Positions 1-32,559 of a stretch of 64,000 nucleotides of DNA are shown here, piece by piece. Both the position numbers and the translations under genes were made by a program. Under the pieces are notes generated by a model. The model saw nothing but the letters and a program-made list of their open reading frames with translations. It was not told the DNA's origin and did not search any database. How positions within the stretch are numbered: position 1 is the stretch's first letter; the number at the start of each line of letters is the position of its first letter. The DNA comes from Liolophura sinensis (taxonomy: Eukaryota; Mollusca; Polyplacophora; Chitonida; Chitonidae): positions 30,601,764-30,665,763 of the forward strand of contig NC_088306.1 of assembly GCF_032854445.1 (NCBI RefSeq), in the 5' to 3' direction.

Positions 1-228
1 AAGGCCACACCAGTTTTATGGGCAGAATAAATCTTTTTCCACAGTGGGAAGAGGGTATAAATATGAAAATAAAACTTTTTCATATGCGAGAAATTTGGAC
101 TGTCCCTACATTTTTCTCATGTTGAAGACAAATTTACAAGATAGGAAACTTAAAAAAAAAAAACAGCAATATCATAAAAATATCAAAATCAGACAAAAGT
201 TGGATTTTATTTTTATTCCATTTTTGGA
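1..228. other. Intron of POLA1, nothing specific
   Basis: AT-rich intron sequence to the left of the first visible exon. I see no exon in it. Confidence 0.5.
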
Positions 229-20014
<19,786 letters not shown>

Positions 20015-20984
20015 AACAGAGAAAGTACTGTTGTTTTTGTAAACTAAGTGAAAGATTTTGTCTTCCGCTGAATTGTTTACATTCAGCTTATTGTAATTTG
20101 ATGGAGACGCTAGATCTTGGCAAAGAAGAGAAGAACACAGTGCAATGTTGACTCAGAAAACTTATAGTACTGAGCTGAGAGTTATATTTTCGTAGCCATA
20201 TACTGTATTATATTTGTAGTTTATGTGAATGCATCATGTAAGATTTAAATTCATCAGGATTCATCGTGACAAGCGTAGGACTTTGCCTTGTCCTAGATAT
20301 AGGTTACATATTGACGTCATCACATGTGCACACTTTGCATCCTGGGATATCAAGTAGGGTAGAGGTAATAACCATGCTGTCGGTGATTCCAGAAATGCTA
20401 TTATAAATATTTTGAACTCCTGTTTATAAACGCGTTTACATGATACGATTTGTTGTATTGACTATTCAAATGAAAATAATTCAAACTATGGTTCAAATCC
20501 TCTAAAAACCTGGACACCAAAAGTTAAAAGACCTGTCGTCACCAGATGGTGCTAAATTCCCCAAGACAAGATGGGAAATTGTACCACGTGGGCTCGACGT
20601 AGAATTTACATGTTTCTTGTTCTCCCAAAGTTCTTTCTGCATCATCTGTGTCACACCTTCAATTTTAGACAGAAAATTTTACTATAATTTTATAAATTTT
20701 CAGTGATTGCTTAACAGAAATGAAGCTTTACTGTGTAGCTGTCTGCCTCCATTTTTATGCTGCTTTCAAACATCATAAATGTTTTGTCTTTCCAAATCAT
20801 TATGTCTACCGTTCTAATTTGGAGTCTTCCATTTTAGCAATTTACATGCCAGTATTTTTTGCAAGAAGACAACATTAATGTAACTTATGACGTATGTACA
20901 TATCTCATATATATTTTGTGATTGTAAATACAGTCTTAATCCTCATGAAAAAAAATACATTCAGTCTCAATCCTCTACTACAAT
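20015..20984 (+). other. POLA1 3' UTR and flank
   Basis: AT-rich DNA after the stop codon. I find no AATAAA on the + strand here, so the cleavage site is unresolved. Confidence 0.5.
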
Positions 20985-21045
20985 TATGTTGATTATTATC
21001 ATTATTGATTATTATCATTATTGATTATTATCATTGTTGATTGCA
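20985..21045. repeat. attattatcattattg microsatellite-like repeat
   Basis: Three to four imperfect copies of ttgattattatcatta. Confidence 0.9.
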
Positions 21046-21189
21046 TCTCATTACTTGTAATACTCAGCAATACTCTTGTTTTTTTCTTTTTGGTCATAGC
21101 ATGGCTTAGCCATCAATTTTAAAAATTATCCCTAACTTAATTTGTGCCTTTGTGCAGTTTTTAACTGGTGAGGTAATACATCATATGCC

Positions 21190-22135
21190 ATTAAAGTGAT
21201 AAGCGCCGGTACCTGGGGGTTTTGCACATAGACCGTCACATTAGTTTTCCAGGCTGCACACACGGCCACAGGAGCGTATCGTTAAAGTGATAAGCGCCGG
21301 TACCTGGGGGTTTGCACATAGACCGTCACATTAGTTTTCCAGGCTGCACACACGGCCACAGGAGCGTATCGTTAAAGTGATAAGCGCCGGTACCTGGGGG
21401 TTTGCACATAGACCGTCACATTAGTTTTCCAGGCTGCACACACGGCCACAGGAGCGTGTCGTTAAAGTGATAAGCGCCGGTACCTGGGGGTTTGCACATA
21501 GACCGTCACATTAGTTTTCCAGGCTACACACACGGCCACAGGAGCGTGTCGTTAAGGTGATAAGCACCGGTACCTGAGGGTTTGCACATAGACCGTCACA
21601 TTAGTTTTACAGGCTACACACACGGCCACAGGAGCGGGTCGTTAAAGTGATAAGCGCCGGTGCCTGGGGGTTTGCACATAGACCGTCACATTAGTTTTAC
21701 GGGCTACACACACGGCCACAGGAGCCTGTCGTTAAGGTGATAAGCGCCGGTACCTGGGGGTTTGCACATGGACCGTCACATTAGTTTTACAGGCTACACA
21801 CACGGCCAAAGGAATGTCTCGTTAAGGTGATAAGCACCGGTACCTGGGGGTTTGCACATAGACCGTCACATTAGTTTTACCGGCTACACACACGGCCACA
21901 GGAATGTCTCGTTAAGGTGATAAGCACCGGTACCGGGGGGTTTGCACATAGACCGTCACATTAGTTTTCCAGGCTACACACACGGCCACAGGAGCGTGTC
22001 GTTAAAGTGATAAGCGCCGGTACCTGGGGGTTTTGCACATAGACCGTCACATTAGTTTTACAGGCTACACACACGGCCACAGGAGCGTGTCGTTAAGATG
22101 ATAAGAGCCGGTACCTGGGGGTTTTGCACATAACC
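21190..22135 (+). repeat. 90-bp satellite-like array, about 10 copies
   Basis: Units start gttaaagtgataagcgccgg and contain aggctacacacacggccaca followed by ggagcgt, the same core as the array at 36635-38745. Confidence 0.97.
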
Positions 22136-22371
22136 TGTCACAAGTTACACACCTTCACCGTAACAAGGTACATGGCTTCGCCATAAGTTAAACGGCTTCA
22201 CCGTAACAAGTTACAGACCAAGTTTGTGCTTCGGACACCTACGTCCAGTTTGGATAAAATTATGGTCACTTTACGGACATAAGTTTTCTTGCCCTTTTTA
22301 GGTCGCCTGTATAAAGTACAGGCCTATGTCGTACACTAAGCGTCGACGTCCAGTAATAGAGAAAACAATGT
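22136..22371. repeat. Short degenerate repeats next to arrays
   Basis: Two to three copies of a unit around cttcaccgtaacaagttaca lie at 22136-22215; the rest is unique. Confidence 0.6.
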
Positions 22372-22737
22372 TAAACAAAATGTTAGGGGTGGTATCTTAA
22401 AAAGTACTGATGTTAATGGTGGTATCTTGAAAAGTACTGATGGTAACGCTAGTATCTTAAAAAGTGCTGATGGTAACGCTGGTATCTTAAAAAGTACTGA
22501 TGGTAATGCTGGTATCTTAAAAAGTACTGATGGTAACGCTGGTATCTTAAAAAGTACTGATGGTAATGCTGGTATCTTAAAAAGTACTGATGGTAACGCT
22601 GGTATCTTAAAAAGTACTGATGTTAGCAATGGTATCTTAAGTATTGATGTTAACGGTGGTATCTTAAAAAGTACTGATGGTAACGCTGGTATCTTAAGAA
22701 GTACTGATGGTAACGGTGGTATCTTAAAAAGCACTGA
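22372..22737 (+). repeat. 30-bp minisatellite joined to a SINE
   Basis: About 12 units of gctggtatcttaaaaagtac plus tgatggtaac. The last unit runs directly into a SINE at 22738. Confidence 0.96.
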
Positions 22738-22890
22738 TCATGCTGGCTTCCTCTCCGGCCGTACGTGGGACGGGCTGCCAGCAAGCCGCAGATGGTCGTG
22801 GATTTCCTCCTACCATAATGCTAGCCGCCGTCGTATAAGTGAAATATTCTTGAGTACGGGGTAAAACACCAATCAAATGAATAAAAAGTA
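22738..22890 (+). mobile_element. SINE fragment (+ orientation)
   Basis: It starts ctggcttcctctccggccgt and continues through cgtcgtataagtgaaatatt to caccaatcaaatgaataaa. The tRNA-like head is absent, replaced by the array. Confidence 0.88.
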
Positions 22891-22894
22891 CTGG

Positions 22895-24475
22895 TGTCAC
22901 GATGCACCTGATAAACCTCTGTGGGGTTGATGGTGTGAGGATATAGGAGTGTACAACCGTCTGTCACAATGCACCTGACAAACCTCCTTTGTGGGGTGGA
23001 TGGTGTGAGGATATAGTAGTGCCCGTAATGTACAACCGTCTGTCACAATGCACCTAACAAACCTCCTTTGTGGGGTTGATGGTGTGAGGATATAGGAGTG
23101 CCTGGAGTGTACAACCGTCTGTCACAATGCACCTGACAAACCTCCTTTGTGGGGTTGATGGTGTGAGGATATAGGAGTGTACAACCGTCTGTCACAATGC
23201 ACCTGACATACCTCCCCTGTGGGGTTGATGGTGTGAGGATATAGGAGTGCCCGGAGTGTACAACCGTCTGTCACAATGCACCTGACAAACCTCCTTTGTG
23301 GGGTTGATGGTGTGAGGATATAGGAGTGCCTGGAGTGTACAACCGTCTGTCACAATGCACCTAACAAACCTCCTTTGTGGGGTTGATGGTGTGAGGATAT
23401 AGGAGTGCCTGGAGTGTACAACCGTCTGTCACAATGCACCTAACAAACCTCCTCTGTGGGGTTGATGGTGTGAGGATATAGGAGTGCCTGGAGTGTACAA
23501 CCGTCTGTCACAATGCACCTGACAAACCTCCTTTGTGGGGTTGATGGTGTGAGGATATAGGAGTGCCTGGAGTGTACAACCGTCTGTCACAATGCACCTG
23601 ACAAACCTCCTTTGTGGGGTTGATGGTGTGAGGATATAGGAGTGTACAACCGTCTGTCACAATGCACCTGACAAACCTCCTTTGTGGGGTTGATGGTGTG
23701 AGGATATAGGAGTGCCTGGGGTGTACAACCGTGTGTCACAATGCACCTGACAAACCTCCTCTGTGGGGTTGATGGTGTGAGGATATAGGAGTGCCTGGAG
23801 TGTACAACCGTCTGTCACAATGCACCTGACAAACCTCCTCTGTGGGGTTGATGGTGTGAGGATATAGGAGTGCCCGGAGTGTACAACCGTCTGTCACAAT
23901 GCACCTAAGAAACCTCCTCTGTGGGGTTGATGGTGTGAGGATATAGGAGTGCACGGAGTGTACAACCGTCTGTCACAATGCACCTGACAAACCTCCTTTG
24001 TGGCGTTGATGGTGTGAGGATATAGGAGTGCCCGGTGTGTACAACCGTCTGTCACAATGCACCTGACAAACGTCCTTTGTGGGGTTGATGGTGTGAGGAT
24101 ATAGGAGTGCCCGGAGTGTACAACCGTTTGTCACAATGCACCTGACAAACCTCCTTTGTGGGGTTGATGGTGTGAGGATATAGGAGTGCCCGGAGTGTAC
24201 AACCGTCTGTCACAATGCACCTGACAAACCTCCTTTGTGGGGTTGATGGTGTGAGGATATAGGAGTGCCCGGAGTGTACAACTGTCTGTCACAATGCACC
24301 TGACAAACCTCCTCTGTGGGGTTGATGGTGTGAGGATATAGGAGTGCCTGGAGTGTACAACCGTCTGTCACAGTGCACCTGACAAACCTCCTTTGTGGGG
24401 TTGATGGTGTGAGGATATAGGAGTGCCTGGAGTGTACAACCGTGTGTCACAATGCCTCTGACAAACCTCCCCACT
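22895..24475 (+). repeat. 79-bp minisatellite, about 20 copies
   Basis: Units contain caatgcacctgacaaacctc and ggttgatggtgtgaggatat. Most have gtgcctggagtgtacaac; a few shorter units lack about 12 bp of it. Confidence 0.97.
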
Positions 24476-24504
24476 TATAGCCGGTTACACATGTAAGGGC
24501 TTTC

Positions 24505-24645
24505 CGTTAATTGATTTATTTATTTATCTGGTTTGTGTTTTACTCCGTATTCAAGAATATTTCACGTATACGACGACATCCAGCATTTTGGTGGGATGAA
24601 ATCGCGCAGAGCTAGGGGGAAACGCGTGACCTTGCGCATGTACTC
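24505..24645 (-). mobile_element. SINE fragment (- orientation)
   Basis: It has tttatttatttatctggttt, then acgacgacatccagcatttt and a degraded body. Confidence 0.78.
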
Positions 24646-25714
24646 TGTTGATAATTTCTCTCAATACTTGTATCTGATTGATAATTGACGTTCCCAAGAC
24701 ACGCCCTCCAACTTATCACAACCAGTGTTACCATTTTTGTTTTTTTTTTGTGATCGGTAGTCCGACTTGGAGTTCGTTGGCTGATGTTGCGTAGTAACGG
24801 CTAGCTTTAAGACACGCCCCTTTCTTGCACCGAAGCATCACCGTAGGGGTCTATCCAGTGTCCACAGTGTCTGTTTCGGTGAATGGCAGTCGTTCCGCAC
24901 ATTCAATTGGCAGATACACAGCTCAGCAAAGTTTGCTTGTGAATTGTTATTACGAGAATCTTGTAATCATCCGCTGAAAGTGACATCATCCAACAACCAA
25001 TTGCCTGGCTACATCTGCGCACTGCACCGGCAGTGACGTTATGGCTTGTCCCTAAAAACAAAACAGAAAAAACAAAATAACTGGTAGAAAAACATGTCAA
25101 GAAAACAGAGGGGTGGAAGTTTCTCCAGTGAGCAGAACCCACCAGGGTTTGTCGGTTTAAAGTTAATCACAGGTATTGTCTAGGGGTTGTGAAATTCCTT
25201 ATCAGTCAACTGATTTTAATTTACCAGGGATGTAAAACGCACCTGGTGACCCTTATCTCTCGCCCGTCCGCTAGCCAAGGATGCTAATTTATCAGCCGGG
25301 TATGTTTAGGGTATGTGACGTGTAGCTGTATAGGTGTTTTATTTCTAAACGCTGATTAGCAAGCGCTCATTAATCTGACCTCCGCTTGTTTTTAGGCAGG
25401 TGTAAATCCGTCTCCGTGCTCACTCTAAAGGTACGTCCGTGTCAGCCTCCCCGCGGGCCCGCCACTGTGTTGTGCGACGTCCTACACTGTGCTGAAGATC
25501 TGCCTGCGGAAAACCCCTGTGTTTGGTTTACATTAGCATATCATTCATTAAATCTTCCGTGCCATTCATGGCAGTCTATACTGGTCTACTACAAACAGGG
25601 GACAGGCCCATATCACTCTAGATATCAACGGCAGAAACTGAGATGCCATCAGTCCGAGCTCAAAATTCGAACTACACGGACTGGATTTGGTAACAATCTG
25701 CAACCCTGTTGTAT
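24646..25714. other. Intergenic, no supported gene
   Basis: Mixed-composition unique DNA. Short open frames show no known domain. Confidence 0.5.
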
Positions 25715-25865
25715 AATAAAGGACGTACAGCACAGAGAGTAAAACCAGAGAAACGATGTGATAGCTGGCAAATGGTTACGCGTAACCAGTGAAATACGGC
25801 CACTTGTCAGTTTACCTCAGTTGCGGATTTACTCATGCTGTTCATGACTGTTCATGCGCAAATGG
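25715..25865 (+). repeat. Unnamed dispersed repeat, copy 1
   Basis: It contains cacagagagtaaaaccagag, gtgatagctggcaaatggtt, acgcgtaaccagtgaaat and cttgtcagtttacctcag. Related copies lie at 29960, 49118, 50757, 50985 and 51112. Confidence 0.75.
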
Positions 25866-26024
25866 TAGCAAACTACACGTCCGCTAGCACGTCTTCAGGG
25901 ATATACAACTACTTATACCGTGGCTTAGACTCGAATCCTATTAGGTAATGATGGTTCACCACTGAATAAATGAAAAAGTTACGAAAATTAAGTTACATTC
26001 GTTTGTTCACTCAAAGCAATAAGA

Positions 26025-26221
26025 TTTTAAATTTATGAGAAAGTCTGTTGTCTAAGTGATGCTAGAATGTATTCTGCTACTGCAACAGATTATTCTGTTA
26101 AAAGTAAAATACATATTCTATTAGTTTAACACAAAGAATCTGTTAGACTAGCAAAATAGTCTGTTGAATAATGGAATATATTCTAACATCACTCTCACAA
26201 CAGACTTTCTGTTCAAATTAA
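26025..26221. mobile_element. MITE-like element with long terminal inverted repeats
   Basis: The left arm gaaagtctgttgtctaagtg continues to tagaatgtattc. The right arm, reverse complemented, reads gaaagtctgttgtgagagtg, continuing to tagaatatattc. About 31 of 37 positions match. The loop is about 110 bp and AT-rich. Confidence 0.75.
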
Positions 26222-28139
26222 CCGATTAATTTTTTGAATGTAAATCTGAAATTTCTTGTGTCTAACGTCATAATAAATGCTTTCTTACACAAGTGGTTTT
26301 ATCGAAACACTTACCCAGACACGCGTACAAGTTTTTTGAGTTTCCTCCTCAGATATGCAGCGCTGTGTATACATTAAGGTTTCTTATATGGGCTAAAATT
26401 GGGCCATGTAAGCTTCAACCGTAAACCGTCACTCTGTCGTCGTGTAAGCTTTAGCCGTAAACCGTCACTCTGTGGTCATAAGCTTCAACCACAAACTCTG
26501 TAGTCGTTGATCTAGTCGTGTTCTCTATTCCAGTGTCTTTGTATCATAATGAACTACATGAATGTGCCATTTGAACATGTTTTCGTGGGAACATTTACAG
26601 TTGAATCATTACTGATGTACAGTCTAAGCGATCCGACATTCGTGTGCCAATTTATTAACCGACAAGATTGTCCTAGATCTTTATAATCCCAAGGCTTATA
26701 TTTGCGATATATATCGATGAGCATCGGGTCACACACGCACACACGCACACGCACACGCACACACACACAAACACGCACGCACGCACACGCACGCACTGAG
26801 TAGTGCTAAAATATATTCTGTTACTATGACATAGTATTATGTCATATTCAACATAATGTCCGCTTATAGTCTAATTCATTCTATGCATAATGAATAGAAT
26901 GTACGTGCTATGTTTGACAATAATCTGCTACAATGACAGAATGCCCCCCCCCCCCCCCAGCGTCAATCAGAATACAGAGTTCCTGTTAATTTTATTACAT
27001 CATTTCTTTGACAGTATATACAAGAACAAGGGAAACTTATTCGTGCTTGATTGCAAATATTCACCCTGGAGATGAAAAACAACAGTGATTTGCATGCAGC
27101 TAAACATGCGATTTTTGGACTGGAACATAGATGCCGGATGTAGCTTAAATGTGTTGTAAAGAAAATATTCTATTTTGTTGATTCGCATTTAATTTATTCG
27201 CCTTTATATTTGTCATCTATACAATATTTATGTAAGAAATAATTGTTAAAAGTTGGGCATAATATACACAATACTAGACATTGTCGATTTTCCTGTAAAT
27301 ATAAATAAATTTACGGTATTGGTGTATAGACAGTTACTTTGGATTGGATTTCGTGGGTGTATTAGCGATTATATATTTTTTCCTGTCATCAGTGACATTT
27401 TTCCTCTTGTAAGTGTACGCATAGCCTCATTTATTGTTAGTTATGTGGGATTTTTTGTTTGGGAATATGTTAAGGTACATATGCATTAACGATGTGTTTC
27501 GGAAATTGTATATTTTACGCGTTTGTCCTCTGTTTTACGATTTCTTACGGTATACGAATTTGTTTTACAGTCTTTAGGGGTTTCATTTATGTGTAAGAAT
27601 ATATAGGCCAGTATGTGTTCCGGTAAAATTCTTGAGTGTAACGGTAAATATCAATCAAATAAACATGAAGAAACCACGACTTAAGTTTTGCGTGTGTTTT
27701 GTGTGATTTGTACAGCAAGCGGATAAAGAGCAAGTGTATGTCAGTTTATTATATCTAGTTTTCTATGGTTTTATTCACCAAGAACGTTCATTTTGGCGGC
27801 AGCTCTGTATACTTTAATGAATGTCTTTATTAACGCGAATGTATATAAAGGCAATTTGTCGTGCCCGGCTGCTTGAATACTCTGTATACACGTGTACAAA
27901 CAACGCGTGTGCGGTGCACGAAGACCTATCGCTCTTACAGAAACAGTAAACGTCCAACGTCGATATACACACTCCGATCTTTTCCATTGCCATCATTTTA
28001 GACGAGAAGACCTGTTAATAGGGTTTGATCGAGAGAAAAAGATGATTTTTGCTGCTCCCTGGAAATTAAGGTCTTGTCTCTGGGCAAAGCCTACAGAACA
28101 AAAATTAAAAAATAATTAAGCACTCTATAGTCTTTGTCG
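26222..28139. other. Intergenic, small repeats only
   Basis: Three copies of a 35-43 bp unit (taagcttcaaccgtaaaccg) lie at 26405-26510. A (CA/CG)-rich microsatellite is at 26728-26797. A fragment at 26800-26850 resembles one arm of the 26025 element. A C run is at 26944-26958. The rest is AT-rich with no gene. Confidence 0.6.
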
Positions 28140-28700
28140 ATGTCCGAGGTTGGGGCGGTGGGGGAATCGCAGCAGAGCTCGTTGAAGGTCCACATCCGGC
28201 AAATTTCTCACGGCGTCCCGGGGACACGCTGTTAAAAACTATAAAACACCTTAGTGAAAGGCCAGCGGGATGGAGATGAATTTAAGCATTGATAAGCTGT
28301 ATTGGTTAACCTTTTACTCTGTCCTTTAAGCTCCATACACAACTGGCTAAATGAACAAATAACGCGCTGGACCTGATCCTCTGAAACCGCTATTCAAGAG
28401 AAGACTGTATTAAGAGGCAAATCGCCTTAGCAAAAGGTATTAGAAAATCTCCCCCAATAGACGATCAAATTCATTCAATTGAGCTAATCATTTCCCCTAA
28501 TTATCTCCAAACACCACTCCAGGCGGTTTCTAAGAATTTATCCGAGTTTTGTTCTGATGTAATTATACAGCGTGTACGGAATCTCAAACGCGACTCGCCG
28601 GGATATTTTATCTCCACTCCACGTCCTTTCTGCAAAGCACTGTCAGCTCTTGGTAACCACTCATTCACGCATCTCTATGCACAGGCACTCTTCATGTTCT
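28140..28700. promoter_or_regulatory. Low-repeat island, candidate enhancer
   Basis: Free of recognised repeats, with homeodomain-type sites (ctaatca, cctaattatc around 28484-28505). It lies between POLA1 and ARX. Function is inference only. Confidence 0.25.
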
Positions 28701-29171
28701 TATATTCAGGTAGCAACCCATAAATACTGAATTGTGATCTCCGATATTTTCAATTTTATCTTTTAATGAACATACTGAAATTTCAACATTATGTATATAA
28801 TAAAGTGAGTTTTTTTTTAAAAAAAAAGGTCTTTTTAAATAAGAATTTTAGGTCAAATTCGGTTATTTAAGTTGCTGAAATATGTTGATATAAGAAATAT
28901 ATATCTATACCTATATCTAATATTGATTTGTTTAATGTGAACTCCCTATTTAATTTCATTTTCATCTTTTTACAAACTTTCAACCTTATCTTATCATTAA
29001 TGTGAGTTATTAGCTGTGATGTGTTTGATAAAAAGATACTGCTGGGATTAGTATGTTGTGATAAAGTATGGTTTAATATTCACCCTGTAATGTATTTATT
29101 TACCCGAACAAGAAGTGGATTAACTGAGGTAAAGATGTCCGGATCTTCATCGGTTACGATGTTTTAACACC
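28701..29171. other. Intergenic, AT-rich, nothing seen
   Basis: AT-rich DNA with A and T runs near 28805-28830. Confidence 0.5.
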
Positions 29172-29765
29172 TCCTGCATGTGTATGCACGTGGGTGGATG
29201 CAGGTGGATGGATGCACGTGGGTGGATGAAGGTGGGTGGATGCACGTGGGTGGATGCACGTGGGTGGGTGCACGTGGGTGGATGCACGTGGGTGGATGCA
29301 CGTGGGTGGACGCAGGTGGGTGGATGCACGTGGATGGATGAAGGTGGGTGGATGGAGGTGGGTGGATGGAGGTGGGTGGATGCAGGTGGGTGGGTGCAGG
29401 TGGGTGGATGCAGGTGGGTGGATGCAGGTGGGTGGATGCAGGTGGGTGGATGCAGGTGGGTGGATGCAGGTGGGTGGATGAAGGTGGGTGGATGCACGTG
29501 GGTGGATGAAGGTGGGTGGATGAAGGTGGGTGGATGAGGGTGGGTGGATGCACGTGGGTGGATGGAGGTGGATAGGTGCAGGTGGGTGGATGGAGGTGGG
29601 TGGGTGCAGGTGGGTGGATGAAGGTGGGTGGATGAAGGTGGGTGGATGGAGGTGGGTGGATGAAGGTGGGTGGATGGAGGTGGGTGGATGCAGGTGGGTG
29701 GATGCAGGTGGGTGGATGCAGGTGGGTGGACGCAGGTGGGTGGATGCACGAGTGTGGATGCACAT
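29172..29765 (+). repeat. 12-bp G-rich minisatellite, about 48 copies
   Basis: The unit is ggtgggtggatg with one or two variable bases. The plus strand is strongly G-rich with little C. All frames of both strands stay open. Confidence 0.97.
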
Positions 29766-29959
29766 AGTTGCGTACATTTGTGCTACAAATCCGGTCTGCT
29801 TTAATCACTCAAACAAATTCCAAAGCAAATAACAGACAGTTCACTTCACAAGAAATCGATATTGGTATATTATTTATTACCCACTGGTATGTACAGGAAG
29901 AACGTGGGTGCATGGGTGGGTGCATGGGTAGATATATAGAAGTTAGGTGCACTGGCGGC

Positions 29960-30045
29960 AGTGTGGCAGGTGACAAATGGCCACACGTAACCGGTGAAAT
30001 CCGACCAGTTCGCTGTTTAAGGGCTGAGTCTTATGAAATCTAAGC
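29960..30045 (+). repeat. Unnamed dispersed repeat, copy 2
   Basis: It contains gtgacaaatggccacacgta and accggtgaaatccgacca. Confidence 0.7.
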
Positions 30046-31319
30046 AGATATCTCTTCCTGCCTGAAGGTGAAGAAAACAAATCTACCGATTAAGGTCAAA
30101 AGAAGGCGTGCGAAGGGTTAATATATCCAGGGGCCGTCTGTCAATTACCTTATGATGTCTCACTAACAAAGACTTATTCAGTTTAGCAAAGCACCTCGTC
30201 TCTCTAGAGAAGCATTAGCGGGAATCGTGTTTTAAAGCGGATTAAAGTAAAAAAGTAAACTGTTTTCCTCTTTTAAGGACTACGAGCGTCTAATAAAAAA
30301 AAATTAAGTGGCAATTTCGCGGCTGGTACAGAGCGCCATCTATCGGTGATAAGTGACAATAGCTTTCATTGCTGACAGATTGGTTCAGAGGATTCGAATC
30401 AAAAGTGGCATCAGGAGAGGGGCTGCGGGCTGGGAGAATATTCTGATCGGATAATCGCGGGATCTTATTCGGAAGATTTTCTACCCAGAAGAATTAAACG
30501 AAGGGTCATTAAAAACTTCCCTTAAAGGACATGAAGTGCTGGTTAGATTGTTCGCCCGATTTGCCAGGCAGAATGGCTGGGAAACCGCATACAGAACTCC
30601 CTCATTCTTAAATCGATCTCTCAAATTATGCCCTCATTCTGTTCGTCAGCGAAAGAAACAACTTTGTTAAGACCGATTTTCTATCGACCCACCGCCATAA
30701 CCCCACGCGCCTGTCTTTAAATTAACATGCTATAATCCTTTGCCACAATATTAAGACTCTTGTCGCATTGATGTTTGGGGCTCTTTGTCAGTGGTTGACA
30801 CCCGCTAACCGCATGTTTCCTTTCTTCTCACAGAAAACACGGGCTCGATGGCGTTCCTCTCTCAGTCAAGCTTTCTGTACATTATCATTACAATGTCCCT
30901 TTTCCCGGTGCCTGAAGTTGGTAAGGCTATTACACCTGGCAGTTAGTTTTGCGTGCTTTGGTTGTTTTAGTAGGTATTCCTGCACCATTTCATACACTCT
31001 TATAAAACGTAAATGTGAAAATGTCAACATTATCTAAATGTTGTAATGATACAACATATTGTAAATTAGGACGACGAACAATTTAAAATGTTACACCGCG
31101 TTATGATTTTAGCAAGTTGTAAAACATTGTTACATTACATGAAGATTTGTAATATTTATGTAAAGCGCACCACAACTCTTGAAAGTTTTACACAGACATA
31201 AAATAAAACTAATTTACGATCTCCTATAATCTTATGATTAACCTGAGGTTATGGATGCTTTCATACCTCCACCAAAAATGTTGGATTTACGAGCAATTTA
31301 CGAGCAATTTTTAAATAAT
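30046..31319. promoter_or_regulatory. Low-repeat island with a CTCF-like site
   Basis: 30046-30720 has no recognised repeat. At 30332-30346 agcgccatctatcgg matches about 13 of 15 positions of the CTCF consensus as I remember it. 30721-31319 is AT-rich with nothing seen. Regulatory role is inferred. Confidence 0.3.
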
Positions 31320-31550
31320 AATTATTTATTTATTTGATTGATGTTTTACACCGTACTGAAGAATATTTCACGGCGTGGTTATACTCAAACCACGGCGGCC
31401 AGCATTATGGTGAGAGGAATGCGGACAGAGCCTGGGGTAAACACACGACCATCAGCAGGTTGCTGGAAGACAGTAACGCTGAGAGGCTCCTGGGTCATTG
31501 CGCGACGCTGGCACGCTAACCATGCACAGAGGCCACAGGCGCCCCAAATT
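31320..31550 (-). mobile_element. SINE (- orientation, internal deletion)
   Basis: It runs from the tttatttatttgattgatgt tail through cacggcggccagcattatgg to the tRNA-like head, whose degraded A box reads ggttagcgtgcc on the minus strand. Confidence 0.85.
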
Positions 31551-32182
31551 ATACTTTAGCCATCGTGCTATGGGAGGTCTAAGCTGTTACTTCTTAAACA
31601 TTTACCTGAATACTTAGAAATGAACCACCAAGTTAGTTAAACTGACAAGAGGCCGGATTTCCCCGGTTATACGTGTGACCATTTCCCAACTGCGCTAACG
31701 TAGTGTTCCCTGTGTTATTCAGGTTACACCAGAAACCTCCGCACCTGTCGAAAGAGTTTGAGCTATTCAGAAGGGAAACCTAGGCGGAGTGGCCAGACAA
31801 TACATACTGTATGTACATGTAAACTCGCAAAACTCCTTCCCGCCTTCAACCAAGCGGCTCAAAGCCATGTACTTCTTCGTTCTCGCGGCACGGCATGTCA
31901 AACGTTTCTGTGCTCATGTATGACACACAGGAAGTACACAAGCACTGCTGTATTGTAACAGAAAGTGCTGAGGTCCATTCCGAATCCATAGTATCCATGG
32001 TATAACAAGAAACAATCGCTCATTTTCGTACATTCACGTCCGGTTTTTCTTCATATTATCTTTGATTCATCCACTTATTTTGGATGTATTATATGATAGG
32101 AGGGCCTATATACCGGATGCTGTTCACTACTTATATTGTTCTATTTTAAACGATGTTAACTGTTGCTTGAGTCTTATACGCA
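31551..32182. other. Intergenic, nothing seen
   Basis: Unique DNA without a recognisable gene. Confidence 0.5.
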
Positions 32183-32402
32183 GGACGGCGCAATGGCCCA
32201 GAAGCCTCTCACCAATGTGGTCGCTGTAAGGTCAAGTCCAGCGCATACTGGCTTCCTACCGAGCCATAAGTAGGAAGGGCTTTCAGCAACCTACGGGTGG
32301 TCGTGGGTTTTCCTCTCACCAGAATGCTGGCCGTGGTATCATTTGTGAAATATTCTTGAGTATACATATCGTAAAATACCAATCAAATAAATAAATTAAT
32401 CA
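32183..32402 (+). mobile_element. SINE (+ orientation)
   Basis: The head region (cctctcaccaatgtggtcgc, tcaagtccagc as B box) is followed by the body and the caccaatcaaataaataaat-like tail. Confidence 0.87.
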
Positions 32403-32559
32403 CATAAAATGAATCCTATACTTTTTGGACGATATTCAAATAAAGAACGTTTCTGGTTAAGTTTAATGTAAGGTTTTCCTTTGTCTAAAATACTAAAATA
32501 CAAAGTGTAAAATGTCCGAAAACAATTTTAGCAGGAATAATGTATTCTGCTCTTTAACA

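Noticed and set aside
22895-24475. CRISPR-like array
   Set aside because: Units are contiguous tandem copies with no unique spacers, and the DNA is eukaryotic.
29147-29832. HPPTCIHPPASTHL-type repeat protein
   Set aside because: A by-product of a 12-bp array; no start context, conserved flank or domain.
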